From NCBI GenBank assembly GCA_034401795.1, contig CM067367.1:48834485-48898484 (forward strand): a stretch of DNA of 64,000 nucleotides. Direction: 5' to 3'. A program made the position numbers and the translations under genes. The notes beneath the pieces were generated by a model, which worked only from the letters and a program-made list of their open reading frames with translations, ran no database searches and was not told where the DNA came from. Origin of the DNA: Chaetoderma sp. LZ-2023a (lineage: Eukaryota; Mollusca; Caudofoveata; Chaetodermatida; Chaetodermatidae). Each line of letters opens with the position of its first letter. Position 1 is the first letter of the stretch. Of this stretch, positions 12,472 through 25,320 are shown in pieces.

Positions 12472-12608
12472 GGCAATGTCCATTTGCAGGGCAAGAGAAG
12501 AATAGCTATTGAAAATTTACGACTGGAATGACTGGCTCTGTTACAGAGCCAGTCATTCCAGTAGTTAATTTTCGAAAATACTCTGCTCTTGGACTGCAAA
12601 TGGGCATT
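12472..12608. repeat. family B foldback MITE copy
   Basis: Near-palindromic element of about 135 bp. Its outer ends read TCCATTTGCAGGGCAAGAG and its inverse. The centre holds GAATGACTGGCTCTG facing CAGAGCCAGTCATTC. The whole element can fold into one long hairpin. The 3' end of the upstream LINE lies about 300 bp to the left. Confidence 0.85.
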
Positions 12609-13196
12609 AATCCAGACAACTGTATTAACGTAGTGTATATGATACCGAATTTGTTGCGTTACGTAGCTTATAGAAAAAAACTTGTTTCTTAAAGCGCGAA
12701 CACCCCTCACCCTCACCCCCACCCACGCCACCCTCACCCCCCTCCCCAGCCCCCACCCGTTAAGAGCGAGGTGATAGGCTAAGTGGGTAATCCGGTCCTT
12801 GTAATGAAGATGTAACATAGCTGTTGTGATGCGAACTCAAACATTCTTCATTTGCATTTGTCTACTGTACGTCACGATACAGCATGACGACCACTGTTTG
12901 TTATAGACATGCTACAGAATCAGTCCTATTATCCTATATAAGGTTTCACTCACCTGTACTATTTCGAAATTACGGTTTTTTCATTAGCCCTTAACAATCT
13001 GATGTCAATATTTTATCTTTTACTGTATCAATAGCAAAGAAACTGGTGCACATTTTAAACATGTTTGGTGGACTATGATGCGGTCGTAGACCAAATTTGT
13101 TGAAAAATGAACACAGTTCCTCTTTTAATTTAATTTGAAAATATAAAAAAACTTTGACATCAGAATGATAATGGTTAAAGATCAGATAATAGAGAG

Positions 13197-13590
13197 ATCC
13201 ATTTCTAGCTATGTTATGTCAAACTCTAGCTAAACTCCGCCCATATTGCATACATGTTTGAATCGATCTAACACTTTTCACCACGAATTACCAGAATCTA
13301 AATGTCAAGGTAACTAGGCAGGGAAGTTGTTGAATATTTTGAAATTAGTTGACTTGGCTGTTAGCCGTTGCTTAAATATGGCATCGAAAGTTCTCAGTCA
13401 AACTTGTTTCGAAATATTCAACATAGTAAAACTTTATTAAATTTTAATTTTAATAAAGACATATAATTCAAAAGGATGCTGTCGAACCTTTGCGCCGTTC
13501 GAGACTGGTCTACGTCTTTGATTGTGAGGTTAGCACAGAAAGGCCTATTTCGATTATGACGTCAGTTATTTGAGTGACAGATCATAGCCC
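13197..13590 (+). repeat. family A MITE, diverged copy
   Basis: It keeps the order of CTAGCTAAACTCCGCCC near the left end, the hairpin core GTTGAATATTTTGAAATTAG with a decayed right arm, and TGACGTCA near the right end. Confidence 0.7.
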
Positions 13591-13856
13591 TCTGTGGCAA
13601 GTAGCAATTTACCATTTGCTTAGATGTCCAAAACATGTGATTAAAACCCCACTACACAATACCTCTTCTGCCAGTATTTGAGTTGCTTTAGCGAAAGTGG
13701 GGTTAGAAAATCATTTATCCAGAACAAAATTATTTCATCGTGGCGGAGTAGATCATTGTCATCGATAGGTAAAATGTAAAATCTTTCACGTTTGTGCAGG
13801 CTCTGGGACCAACCCGTCATTTATTCCTAAAAAATCGGCACGTACATATGTGACAA

Positions 13857-14228
13857 TGGACCTTTCCAGTTTTACCGATGTCCCGCCCACTTCTAGCTAA
13901 GCTCCACCCGCACTTCGCTTGTCTGGATTGATCGATCCATGAATGCCCTAAGTATCATTTTACTGAGGATTATACAGGTAAGCTGTTGCATATTTTAATA
14001 TGGCAGCAACAGCGCCCAGTCAAATTAGTTTCAAAATATTCATCAGACTATTTATTAAATAGTAAAGACGTACAACAACGCATATAGTCCGTTTTCAAAT
14101 ATGCGTTCGTGACGTACTTATCTACGTCATTCATGACCTCATAATGACGTCATTCATTATGATGTCATTCTACAGAGAACGTAGTTGATTATGACGTCAT
14201 ATGATGAATGTATACACTAGAAAGGTGA
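13857..14228 (+). repeat. family A MITE copy
   Basis: The left terminus reads TGGACCTTTCCAGTTTTA, followed by the CCCGCCC and GCTAAGCTCCACCC boxes, the hairpin region (left arm shortened) and several TGACGTCA-like sites. The right terminus ends in GAAAGGT. Confidence 0.85.
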
Positions 14229-14403
14229 ATTATTATATATTAATACGTAAAAATGGTAAAATTTATGCAATGCAGGATATCTGTGTAAAATTAAAACAAC
14301 TGTAGTTCATATCAAGCCTGCACGCTCACAGGCTTCCCACATGTTTCATCCCCACTCTAACCCCACTCACCACACTATTTGTGCTGGCGCTGTCAACAGT
14401 CAT

Positions 14404-14552
14404 AGTCAATGGATGACTCCAATTTATCAATCAAATATATGCTGTCATAATGAATCACGTCACATGTAGGAAGACGTCATAATCAATTACGGAATGACTG
14501 ACATATCTAAGTCCGTCATAGACGTTTAATAGTCAGTCAAGTTGTACATATT
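14404..14552 (-). repeat. family A MITE, right-half fragment
   Basis: Only the CRE-containing half is present, in inverse orientation. It stops abruptly at ATTGTATG, where a GC-rich block begins. Confidence 0.7.
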
Positions 14553-14765
14553 GTATGCAACGTCCTCTTTCTCACCGCCACCGTCCGGGAACGGGAGTCC
14601 GTGTCTCCAGGCGGCCATTTCGGTTCTCTTTCGAGGGGTGGTTGCACTGCGGCGGTTCATAAGCGGAGGTCTTCTCTTCTTGTAGCGAAGGAGTCCTGCG
14701 GGGAGCCTGAGGTGCGTGCGTGTGTAGTGGATGCGTTCGGCAGTCGGAAAGGGCAGCAGGTGGCT
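14553..14765. other. GC-rich island, possible 5' exon or captured fragment
   Basis: A sharply bounded GC- and CpG-rich block lies in AT-rich surroundings. The + strand carries GCGGCCATTTCGG (YY1-like) and a possible donor in CCTGAG|GTGCGT. The - strand is open over most of the block and basic in composition (RYKKRRPP). It abuts a truncated family A copy. It could be a first exon with a promoter, a CpG island or a captured gene piece. I cannot decide. Confidence 0.35.
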
Positions 14766-15822
14766 GTATTAGTGGTTTAGAATGATTGCCTCATTGGTCA
14801 ATAATGATAAGTACTGTTGCCCCATTCGTCTATGGAAACAGTTGAGCTTGTTTGATGAACCATGCATGTTGCGCATTAATTAATGTAAAAATGGTTACAG
14901 TTCCTCATCCGCTAGGTGAGCCCTATGGTTCTTATGACATTTATTTATATTGCGATGGCTATGTTGTCATCTCATGTTTAAAGCAATTACTATTGCACAT
15001 CTATCGTCATATGGGCATACACGTAGTTGTTGAACACGCGAAAAGGTTACTTGTCATCTTTCGGGACAAGTAGATGTCGTCTTCATTATTGATTGATGTG
15101 GGTGTATTTGCTCCATAAGAACCTTGGTATATGGGAGGTAAATGAGATGACATTGTCTGATACAGAAACGTTTGATGCGCAGCTCTATTCACCGTCACCA
15201 AGTCAAGTTAAACTTTAAATGCCTTTGATGATGATATGTCTAGGATAAAGAACTCAAACGAACGCCTGCCATCTGAAGATGCATTTGACCTTCATATCAA
15301 ATGGGATAAATCTGTGAGCGAGTATTTGGTATTCAGCGTCAGTTCCTATAAACCTATACCCCAGCCTCATCAAGCACCAGATAATAGATGCGAACAGGGT
15401 ACTAATAGACAGCTTTAACAGCAATGGCCAACTAATAATTCGGTTCCAAAAAGCATGTCCTGAACAGTTAGCCTACATATACATATTACAATGCCAAACT
15501 ATGAAGTGCACCTGTCTGAAAAATGTGTGCATTTGGTCTTATACAGCTTAGGACAGTATCTGTAATAGTCCAATGGGCAACATGTTTTGCAGAGCAAGCG
15601 GATTAATATTCGGCTTATAAAATCTGATCATTTATGTAATTGTTTTGGCTTGTGCATATTTTACGTGCATCGCCTGTTCTTCTCCAGAAACTCCAAAATT
15701 GTGAATATAAGGCACGTAATTTGCGGGCCTCATCATACTGTTTTTCTGAGATGGATGGGCGAAAGATTACACATCTCAAAGAACCTCTGTCATGAGCCTA
15801 AAAGTTATATCATATGGCGGCT
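14766..15822. other. no gene seen
   Basis: Short open frames on both strands show no domain, splice-site support or known repeat. Confidence 0.4.
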
Positions 15823-16155
15823 GAATGGATGCATCCACTCTTAGCTATGCCCAGCCAACTCTAGCTAAGCTCCGCCCTCGATTTGCCCGCGTTTGAATAG
15901 ATCGAACCCTATACAGCTACCGTGTTGCATATTCTGTTGCTGCCTATGAAAACAACAGCACCCATTTGAGTTAGTTTTAAAATATCTATCATAATGTTTA
16001 TTAAATAGTAAAGACATATAATTCGTACACATGACGAACTATTACAGGTTCGTGACTGAGTATTATCTGTAAATTATGATTGTAACGTCAACCTATATGC
16101 ACTGTAATTGTTTACGACGTCAGTACTTCAGTGACAGATTGGATTCATCCATTAT
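15823..16155 (+). repeat. family A MITE, diverged copy
   Basis: The TTAGCTATGCCCAGCC and GCTAAGCTCCGCCC boxes, a shortened hairpin and TTATTAAATAGTAAAGACAT are present in family order. Confidence 0.75.
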
Positions 16156-16307
16156 TATTGTAAGCGAATCTATTGTTACATACAGGATATGATCTGGATC
16201 ATATACAGCAAACCATGTTCAGGTTCACCATAGTTAGTCAACTTACATCTCATCACAATTTAGTTTGCCTATCACTTGTATTTGAACGGCTCCACGTTTC
16301 TTCTTCC

Positions 16308-16652
16308 TGATGAATCCAAATGTCGATCAAGTATATGACGTCATAATCAATTACATCACATGTAGGCTTCACAATCACAGAAATACTCTGTCACGATTCT
16401 GAGATAGTCCGTCAAGTGAACGAATTGTATGTCTTTGATGAATTTACTATTTAATGAAGATTCTTTCGAACATTTTAAAACTAATTTGACTGGATACAAC
16501 AACAAATTAGTTTCAAAATATAGCTTACCTGTCTAATGACTTTAATATTGAGATTCTTTGAATTCAGGGTTCAATCGATCACAAAAGGGGAACATTATGG
16601 GAGGGGTGAAGCTTTAAATGGGTGGGCCATAGCTAAAATTGGATTCATCCCT
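16308..16652 (-). repeat. family A MITE, diverged copy
   Basis: Inverse orientation. TATGACGTCATAAT stands near the left edge, a partly deleted hairpin in the middle and ATAGCTAAAATTGGA at the right edge. Confidence 0.75.
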
Positions 16653-16816
16653 TAGTCTGCATCGCATAAATATTCGTACTTGCTGATCTTATGATATTTG
16701 CCATTAATTTGTGCTATGTGTGCAGACAATAGCGAAATGAGTGCCTGCGAAGACGTGTATTATAACTATATAGGGAACTGTCGATCAGCCAATTCGTCAG
16801 CAGACATATATATCAA

Positions 16817-17180
16817 TGGGCCTTTCCAGTTTTAGCTATGTCCCGCCCATTTCTAGCTATGCTCCACCCACACCCCGCTCGTGTTTGGATCGATTGATCC
16901 CCAAACTTACCGACTATCAATTTCCAGAAAACTATACAGGTAAGATGTTGTATATTTTGAAAATAATTTGACTGGGTGCATATGCAGCAACAGCGTCCAG
17001 TCAAATTAGTTTCAAAATACTCAAAAGCATCTTTATTAAATAGTCAAGACAGAGAATTTATACAACACCACTTAGTCCGTCGTCGATTAAGCGTTCGTGA
17101 CGTACTTATCTAGGCCTCTCATGGCGTCATTAATTATGACTCCATCCTACACGTTACGTAGCTGATTATGACATCATATG
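16817..17180 (+). repeat. family A MITE copy with replaced right end
   Basis: The left terminus and boxes are complete and the hairpin is imperfect. The right terminus has been replaced by a G-rich tract at about 17180-17207. Confidence 0.85.
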
Positions 17181-18019
17181 AGGGGCGGGGGTGGGGGGGG
17201 GGGGGTGGCAATGTGGAATGAACAATTGCAATCCTTAGAAACAAAATATGTGAAATTGTATTAATTTATTCTATCAAGATCTTATCGAACAGATCCAAAA
17301 TGATCCATTATTTACACATTATCTGAACAGATGCACAGACCGACGGACGACAAGAGCGGTTTGCTGGACGGACCAACCAACATAAGAAACTTCTTCGAAG
17401 CCTCAGAAATACCATATTAGCTGTGTGCCATCAAATTACTCTTGAGGAAATTACCTTAACCAAGAAAAATCTAAAGGACCCACAATCCAGTGCTCAAATG
17501 CGAGCGGCTACCTTCCTCTCTTTACGTAAACTAACTAATGCAAAATGCACGCGCTTGTGCGAGAACGCACGCACGTACGTGCGCGCACGCACACGTACCC
17601 GTGAACCTGAATTTATGTAACCCCGCCCACCATAAATACGAACTGCGCTACGTCCATATTGTAATTGTATCGTTGCACTTGATGTCGGATTATATATATA
17701 TGTATATATGCCTTGCCCAATGTAAATACATATTTGGCATAGTTTTATCTCTGAAATTCTGAACATTGGTAAATCATATAAGGGATGATATGGATCTTGA
17801 ATGGAATCACGTATTATCTTGAAAGGCTATGCATTTACATACGCTTGAGAAAGATAATTAAATATTGCTTTTCAAACAAACTCTACCCATATACCTCCCT
17901 ACCTACAGCAAAACCACATCGCCTAGTCCAAACAGAGTCACAGTCCGTGGAAATGACAGTGGGTTTGGGTTCAATCATAATGCGATAAAAGCGAACCAGT
18001 CATGCTGACGATATTCAAA
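17181..18019. other. no gene; alternating purine-pyrimidine segment
   Basis: A G-run is followed by AT-rich sequence. Around 17545-17600 there is a GC-alternating, partly palindromic stretch of CGCACG units that could adopt Z-DNA. No coding support. Confidence 0.5.
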
Positions 18020-18427
18020 TGGTCCTTTCCATTTTTAGCTATGCCCCGCCCATTTCTAGCTAAGCTCCACCGACACCACACTCGTGTTGGGATCGATCGA
18101 TCTCTGAACCCCCCCCCCCCACCCACCCACCCCGGGCTATCAATTTCCAGAAAACAATACAGGTAAGCTGTTGAATATTTTGAAACTAATTTGACTGAGT
18201 ACTGTTGCTGCCTAAGGCAGCAACAGCGCCCAGTTAAATTAGTTTCAAAATATTCAACAGCATGTTTATTAAATAGTACAGACATACAATTCGTACACCG
18301 TGTCAGCCTCTTAAGAGTTGAAGAGGGGACTAATATAATCATTTATGACGTACTGATTATGACGTCATCCTACACGCCGCTTAGCTGATTTTGACGTCAT
18401 ATGACGTCATTACTCTGGAAAGGTCCA
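18020..18427 (+). repeat. family A MITE, near-complete reference copy
   Basis: Both termini are recognisable (GGTCCTTTCCA and TGGAAAGGTCCA). An expanded C-tract lies at about 18108-18133. A near-perfect internal hairpin runs from 18166 to 18262, with its loop at TGCCTAAGGCA. The strong donor-like CAGGTAAGC sits at its left foot. Three TGACGTCA octamers lie in the right half, two of them adjacent. Confidence 0.9.
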
Positions 18428-19680
18428 TTGGATTGAAGGGAAGTGAGATGTGAAGGCATATAAATCAGAACAAATTTATGAAAATATAAAACGAGCAATA
18501 TTAACTATCGTGACCCAGTTCGTAAAGCTTCGATTATATATCTGTCAACACACGTGATATATAATGTGAATTTCGCACGTGACACGTGTTTATGACATGG
18601 GGTATATACAGTATGCCGATATCTTGGCGCAAAGTCCACCAGCACACATCTGTCATACACCATTCAATAAAAGGTGTGCTTATCAAATTTATAGCGTCAT
18701 CGATGACGCAACAGGGCTGTATGTTCACACTGATCAATCCATCGGTTGGACGAACAGGTCTACTATTTAAATAAAATCATTTGAATGACTGGCTCGATAT
18801 CAGAATTATGCCCTATAACCATGGCTGGTGGGTGCCACTGTGGCACCATTACGCATTTTCTTATATTGGTAGAAATCCAAGATGTCGGCCAGTTGCATCA
18901 TTTTATGTGTTTTCACAGCTAAATCTTGCTCATAATTAATATATCTTTTGAAAATGGTTAATTAAAATACATCAAACATGCTAATGGTATGAACTATCTT
19001 TGCTTACATGGAAATTAAAGTAAAGGATATGGCGGCCATTTTGAATTTACAAAGTTTCAAAATACGCGTTTGGATTTCAGAAACACATTTTCTTTAATAT
19101 TTTGAAAATGTAATACATGCTATTTTTATGTTTGATTGCTATGTTTAGCAGTTAAGTATTTCCTAAGTGGCACCTATACAAAGAGACAGACGTGAATACT
19201 TGCACGGGGATGCAAAGTCAGAGATGTTTATAACGGCCACCTTCTTTTGGGACCAGGCAGTGGTGGGGTGTCACAAAACTACTTAGACTGAAGCACAATC
19301 ATCGTATGGCCCAAAAAGCCAATTTCTAATATATATAGTAAGTGAACACCTATATTTAGTGACCATTCTTTGATGTTCCCCAACGTGTCCGCTATAAACA
19401 GGTTTGACTGTATTTGCTTATTGACATAAATCTCAAAATTGTTATATTGATTTTACTTAAATTAAGTAAAGGCTCAAATCAGGAATATCAGCATTTGCGG
19501 CTACATCATTAAAATCTGGCCATACGAGACACACAGTACCAAATGGGAAGTCACCCTTGTAAGAGTCGTTCGACACGAATTTTGGCAAAATCAACTATGC
19601 ACTCTTGGTGGCCATCACAGCATACGCTTCCTTTTGGCCTTTCAGACCATGAGAGCTAATAACTGCATTATAAACTAATT
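18428..19680. other. no gene; MITE fragments
   Basis: A short family B remnant lies near 18776-18795 (GAATGACTGGCTCG). Near 19385-19420 the sequence CGCTATAAACAGGTTTGACTG resembles the terminal motif of another repeat seen at 48118 and, in part, at 37960. Confidence 0.45.
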
Positions 19681-20046
19681 CACCTTTCCAGAGCATCTAT
19701 CTTCATCTGACGTCACGGGACGTCATAATCAGTTAAGCGGTGTGTGGGATGACATCATAAGCATCATAAATTTGGCCCGTTTTCAACTTTTAATAGACCG
19801 ACACATTGTAAGAATTGTATGTTTCTACTATTTTATGAACATGCTGTTGAATATTTTGATCCTATTTTGCCTGGGCGCTGTTTAGCACCGAATCAAAATA
19901 GTTTCAAAATATTCAACAGCTTACATATATAGTGTTCTGGAAATTGATGGTCAGTGAGTTCAGGGATCGATCGATCCCAACACGAGCTAGGTGAAGGTGG
20001 AGCTTAGCTAGAGATGGGCGGGGTATAGCTAAAAATGGAAAGTTCC
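19681..20046 (-). repeat. family A MITE copy
   Basis: Inverse copy of the subtype whose right terminus reads CACCTTTCCAGAGCATC. The hairpin is present but shortened around the loop. GATCGATCGATC and the two GC boxes are intact. Confidence 0.85.
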
Positions 20047-20381
20047 ATTTTCACTATCACAGTCTTCATCTTCATCAGCAGTTCGAGAATGTTCCGTATG
20101 TGGGTTGTCACATCCTTCTTGGACCAGACACATGCAGTAAGGCGGTACATGAGAAACTCGCTGTTTTACGGCTATACATATTATGCAAACAGGTAGTGTC
20201 TGAAGAACACGTGTTGGGCAGCCTTTAGCAAAAAGTTACACCTGGGATAGATTCTGGTGTTCCACTGGCGGATGAGCCATTTCCTGTGCAGACTTCCATC
20301 GCAATCCTTGCGCTGAGAATGTGCTGACGTAATGCACCATCTGTTAGCGGTAATGACTTAACTTTAGGAGCATCAGCTCAG

Positions 20382-20620
20382 CTTGTATGTCTGTACTATT
20401 TAATACACACGCTGTTGACTATTTTGAAACTAATTTGACTGGACGCTGTTGCCGGCATCGCCAAGTTCCAAAATATTCAATAGCTTACCTGAATAGTTTT
20501 CTGAAAATTGAGAGTCAGGGAGTTAAGAGATCGATCGATCCCAACAGTTACACTGACGCGGTCTAAGTGGAACTTAGATTGAGATGGGCGGGGCATAGCT
20601 AAAAGTGGAAAGGTCCGTTG
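20382..20620 (-). repeat. family A MITE, left two-thirds
   Basis: Runs from the AATACACA region through a damaged hairpin to GCATAGCTAAAAGTGGAAAGGT. The CRE half is missing. Confidence 0.8.
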
Positions 20621-21686
20621 TTTGTCATGATTTATTGCCTCTTCTACCACGCACTGCTGGTTACGGATATAATGCAGATTGACTTTTGGTAGCAGCCTTA
20701 GTCCTGTTGTGAAGCTGAAAAGTTAATGTCGGTATCAGAACCATCTGACTTCTTTGTACTACGTGTGATGTATTTGATATCAGTGTCTGACATCAAGCAG
20801 TAATAAACAAGTACGAGGACACTATTTGCACATTCCTCTTGCTCAGCAGAACCAAGGTCATCAGGTACGAGATAATACTGATATCAGTTTCTTCATGTCT
20901 CAAAATACAATAGTTGAAGTATTAGCTTCGCAGAGTTGTTTAATAAACATGTTATTTGTTGTGGGTATTCTTTATTTCGACTTAACGTGATGGACATTCT
21001 CGGTCTCATGTGACATTGTCGATCTAGCCGGCCTGCCTGTTTTGCTCATAGTTCTTGGTTGGAGTTGTCTCATATGTGTCAAACACAACATATACACGAG
21101 TGTTTATATGTACATCTATCCTAACATTAGCAGATAATTGCAGTGTATGCCCTTTTTAACAAGGAAAATGGTAGAGCATCTCATTCCCATAGAAGATGTA
21201 TGTGTCTATGTTTGGCTGACTCTGTCTTATAACTTCGAGCTTCTTCACTAGGGCTGCATTGGTTGTCTTCTGCAGTTTGCATTTTGCCATGGTCGCCAAA
21301 CAGAGCGTGTGACAAGTTCATACGAGCACACATAACAGAGACGCATAGATGGCTTGTACGAGAGAATTAAGATGCAGGCCGGTAAAATGTCTATCAGTGT
21401 TATATAAGTGTATCTATATTACTTATATAACACAGAAAGCCATTTTGTCTGCCTCTGTATTCATAATCAAAAGACACATTCAGCTGAATATAGAACACAT
21501 TTAATTGAGATCTGATTTTCAAACAATAACGCTAACCTTTAGCAATTTAACTATGTTAAGGCAAAACCAAATTTTCCCGTGAATCATCCTTATCTTTAAA
21601 CTACATCTCAAGCACACATGCCCGCGTCAATGAGAACCTATTTAAATATCTATAATACGATCTACAGATTTCTGCACCACGCCCCA

Positions 21687-21687
<1 letters not shown>
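20621..21687. other. no gene seen
   Basis: Unique-looking sequence with short open frames and no recognisable exon or repeat. Confidence 0.4.

Positions 21688-21776
<89 letters not shown>
21688..21776. repeat. (CA)n-(TA)n compound microsatellite
   Basis: About 11 CA units pass directly into about 33 AT units. Confidence 0.98.
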
Positions 21777-21779
<3 letters not shown>

Positions 21780-22097
21780 ATCAGACCTCTTCAGAGGTGA
21801 AATAATAGGACGAAAGAAATTACAAATAATACACAATTTCAAAGATTCATGCACATATTAAAAACAAGTATAGACGCTCTATAGTTTTGACATAGGTGGA
21901 TTTGTCGGAAGGACTATACTTTCACAGACCGATAGACCGACAGACCGACCGATACAAGAAATTATACTAGTTGCAAGTCGAAACTAAACCATATCTCCAT
22001 GGCATAAACATGCAATGAGGTTGTTTGCCCTGAATGTCCCTGCGTCTAGAATGCAAAAAATCGCTCAACACCCAATACTATATACATATACATTCGT

Positions 22098-22257
<160 letters not shown>

Positions 22258-22369
22258 ATTTAAGAAAGTAATAATAGAGGGATATATTTGCTGTCATAAC
22301 TGGCTATTTCTAGTAGGGCACTGCCCACTGTGTAGGCGCGTGTGAATAGATAGTAACACTTTGCTCCCT

Positions 22370-22765
22370 GAATACCCATAATCTCAATTTCAAGGTAACT
22401 ATGGAAGTTAAGCGGTTTAACCCTTTCACCGATGAATTCCCCATATCTCATTTTCAAGGCAATCATGCATGAAAACTGTTGAATATTTTGAGATTAATTT
22501 GACTGGGAGACGTTGCTGCCTAAGGCAAATTAATTTCAATATATTCAACAAAATAAGTTTTATATAGTAATGAATTTACATTTTCATGGATTTGTCGGTG
22601 AGAGGGTTAAAAGTCACAGTCAAATTGGTTTCCAAATATTCAACAGCTTACCGGTATAGTTAGTTACCTTGAAATTGCAATTCAGGGAATTCAGTGGTCA
22701 AATTGTTGAATCGATTCAGACGCGCGTACAAGTGGTCGAGGAATGGCTAAATTGAATCGCTCTAT
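22370..22765 (-). repeat. family A-related MITE pieces, diverged
   Basis: Two hairpin-core segments (about 22480-22550 and 22617-22660) share the TTTGAAATTAATTTGACTG core but lie in sequence with little else of the family. They may be a sister subfamily or a nested insertion. Confidence 0.55.
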
Positions 22766-22867
22766 AATATTGTTCTCTACACAGGGATTCTCTACATCGA
22801 GGCTAGCATAGAGGTAGCCCTTTCATAAAAGATCGTAGGCCTACATCCAAAGCCAAGTGAGGAATCC

Positions 22868-23245
22868 GGTTTTAGCTATGCTCCGCCCATCTCTAGCTAA
22901 GCTCCACCCACAATTTGCCCGTGTAGAGATCGATAGATCCCTGAACTCCATGCCTATCACTTTCCAGAAAACTATACATGTAAGCTGGTGAACATTTTGA
23001 ACCTAATTTGACTGTGTACTTTTGCTGCCTGGCAATAGCGTCCATTAAAGTTAGTTTGAATATATTCAACGGCATGTTTATTAAATAGTAAAGACATACA
23101 GTTTGTGCAAATACGCATAGCCCGTCATTAATTATGCGCTCGTGACGAACCTAGCTACGTCATTCATGATATAATTGATTATGACTTCAGCCTACACGTC
23201 ACGTAATTGATTATGACGTCATATGTTTGACTGAGAACCTGGATT
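22868..23245 (+). repeat. family A MITE copy
   Basis: GGTTTTAGCTATGCTCCGCCC at the left, a decayed hairpin in the middle and TATGACGTCATATG near the right end. Confidence 0.85.
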
Positions 23246-25084
23246 CGTCTATTGCATTCTTCCGCTGTCAGAGGGTTATTCCTTCACTAGATCTGCTTCA
23301 AGCGTCGACTGTCGACCAGCAGAGAAATGGTCTCAGGAAGAGGAGCGATTAATTCCTCATCATTGACGTATGCGCCTCGCAATGGATGATGTGAAAGTAT
23401 TCGAAAGAAGCTTCGCGACCGGGCATACTAATGACAGGCATTCTCTTTAGCTATGTGACATGCACACTGGATTGGCTGTCACTGGTGGCAGTAATACTGC
23501 CCTGCATTGACAAAAGAGAGCAAGTGACATTTTGGCCGAAATTGAAATTTCATGGCAATGTGAGTCTAGGAGGCCAGTTACATTTTGTATTAGAAGACTG
23601 ATATAATAGGAGCGCTCAGTCTGTGGGAATTAGATTCGCGTAAGGACACATGTGCGCCCACGATTCGGATACACACTGACAAATGGGAGCAAATGACTTA
23701 CTCCATTTTGCTTCTATAAACTCGAATATATACTAACACTTTGTCACCTAAATTCCTGTAGATTGGATGCAGCAGCACCTATTGCAATATCCTTCTAAAA
23801 AAAGATGCGTCCTACTTCCAAAAAGGCGAATTGGCAACAATTAGGCATACACGTATGTGCAGGCCTGCTTGTGTAACCGTGTGTGTTGCGTGGCCATATG
23901 AGTGTATATATGTGTAGGTGTATGTGTTCATGTAATAACAGTGTATGTGTCCGCGTACCTGCGTGTGCGTGCTTGAGAGCGCATGCATGCATGCATGTGT
24001 GCGTGCGTGCGTGCGTGTTAGATATGTGCATGAGTTCAGTTTACTAATCCAAAAAAGCGACAATGATGAGATCATCCAAACACAAGTCACCATGCATAAG
24101 ATAATGTTGTTGTTGTCTGTACACATTACCCAAGACAGACTTAAAAGGCTTACGTTTTCAAAATGATGAATACATTTGCGACTGACGTAATATGCTGTAT
24201 AAAAATATCGTAGTATGCAACTTATCAAGTTCACGGCGACATCATACCGCCTGATTTAGCATGTAGGTCAGGCAAAGGCATATTCCGTTTGAATGTGCAG
24301 CCAATCTTGGAGTGTCTTTCTGCATTTTTGCAACTCAGGCCTAGCTACGTGTAACATACTGAAAATAATATTGCTATGTCATGTATTTCCGTGTAAAACA
24401 AACACGCCCCGTGTTATTTTGACAGTGTTGAGAAACATATCAGCAATAATAGCATCTAGTCGAGGGGTCGATTCCCGCGGTGGTGGTGGTTGGGTTAGGG
24501 GCATTATTGGCTAGTGAATATATTAGTTTCTATCACATTTTATACAGATGGAGGAATATGAAAGTAGGCCAAAATGGGTAACTGTTATACAACAAATAAT
24601 GACATTGCTTATCACACACGGCATGGAATTTACTAATTATATTTTCCAGGAGGAACAAACAATCCCTCTTCAAGGATTTAACCGACTCAAAGATCTGCCC
24701 CTAGCAATGGATCCACCCACACCCATTTTATATTCTACGAATTTCAATACTATTATTAAAAGATAATTGTGAAATGATACAGAAAATCATTTTAGTGATA
24801 TTTAAGTCATTTTACTTTAGAATAGTGTTAATAAAACAACACGTCGGCCACATACGGATACAGTGAAGGTATCACACCGTCTCCAGGAAAAGAGATTTTC
24901 TGGCTGAGATTACCCCTCCTCATGCTCTATGTAGCCTAGGAACCGATTTTGCGCATAACATTACAATTTTTGCTGCCGCATTTAGAAGATGACCACTGTA
25001 CGTGGTGGGATGGTGTTGGCGCTTGCATTGAGTGGTTGCGCGGTTAGGGGAGCCGGCGATGACGTGCCATCTACTGCGTATTCT
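23246..25084. other. no gene; (GT/GC) low-complexity patch
   Basis: Around 23945-24020 there is an alternating purine-pyrimidine tract of TGCG and CATG units, a Z-DNA-type sequence. The rest shows no coding or repeat signal I can support. Confidence 0.45.
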
Positions 25085-25320
25085 AGTTTAATTTATAGCC
25101 AATCAGAAGAAACCCATATGCTGTTTGCTTTAGTACCATATTATAATAGTATCAGTTTGGCGGTGTAGTGAGAAGTAACTATGCATGCAAGATGTTGAAT
25201 ATTTTGAAACTGATTTAACTAGAAGCTTCCTAATGCATTCATAGTAGCCAGTAAAATTAGTTCCAGAACATATATCATGAACCTTTTTGCTAAGATAAAA
25301 AATTGGTGCATACATCTGAA
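25085..25320. repeat. hairpin module in a family D-like context
   Basis: A GCCAATCAGAAG box about 100 bp upstream of the hairpin core GTTGAATATTTTGAAACTG resembles family D (55965-56411), although the hairpin right arm is decayed. Confidence 0.4.

Noticed and set aside
12174-12818. 214-codon minus-strand open frame
   Set aside because: It overlaps a family B foldback and low-complexity G-rich sequence, with no domain or splice support.
14852-15201. Overlapping 73- and 64-codon open frames
   Set aside because: No recognisable domain, no splice support and no conserved context; probably chance.
24465-24485. B-box-like GGGTCGATTCCC, possible tRNA or SINE
   Set aside because: No A box at the right distance upstream and no cloverleaf could be drawn. 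The similar motif at 29545 failed the same test.
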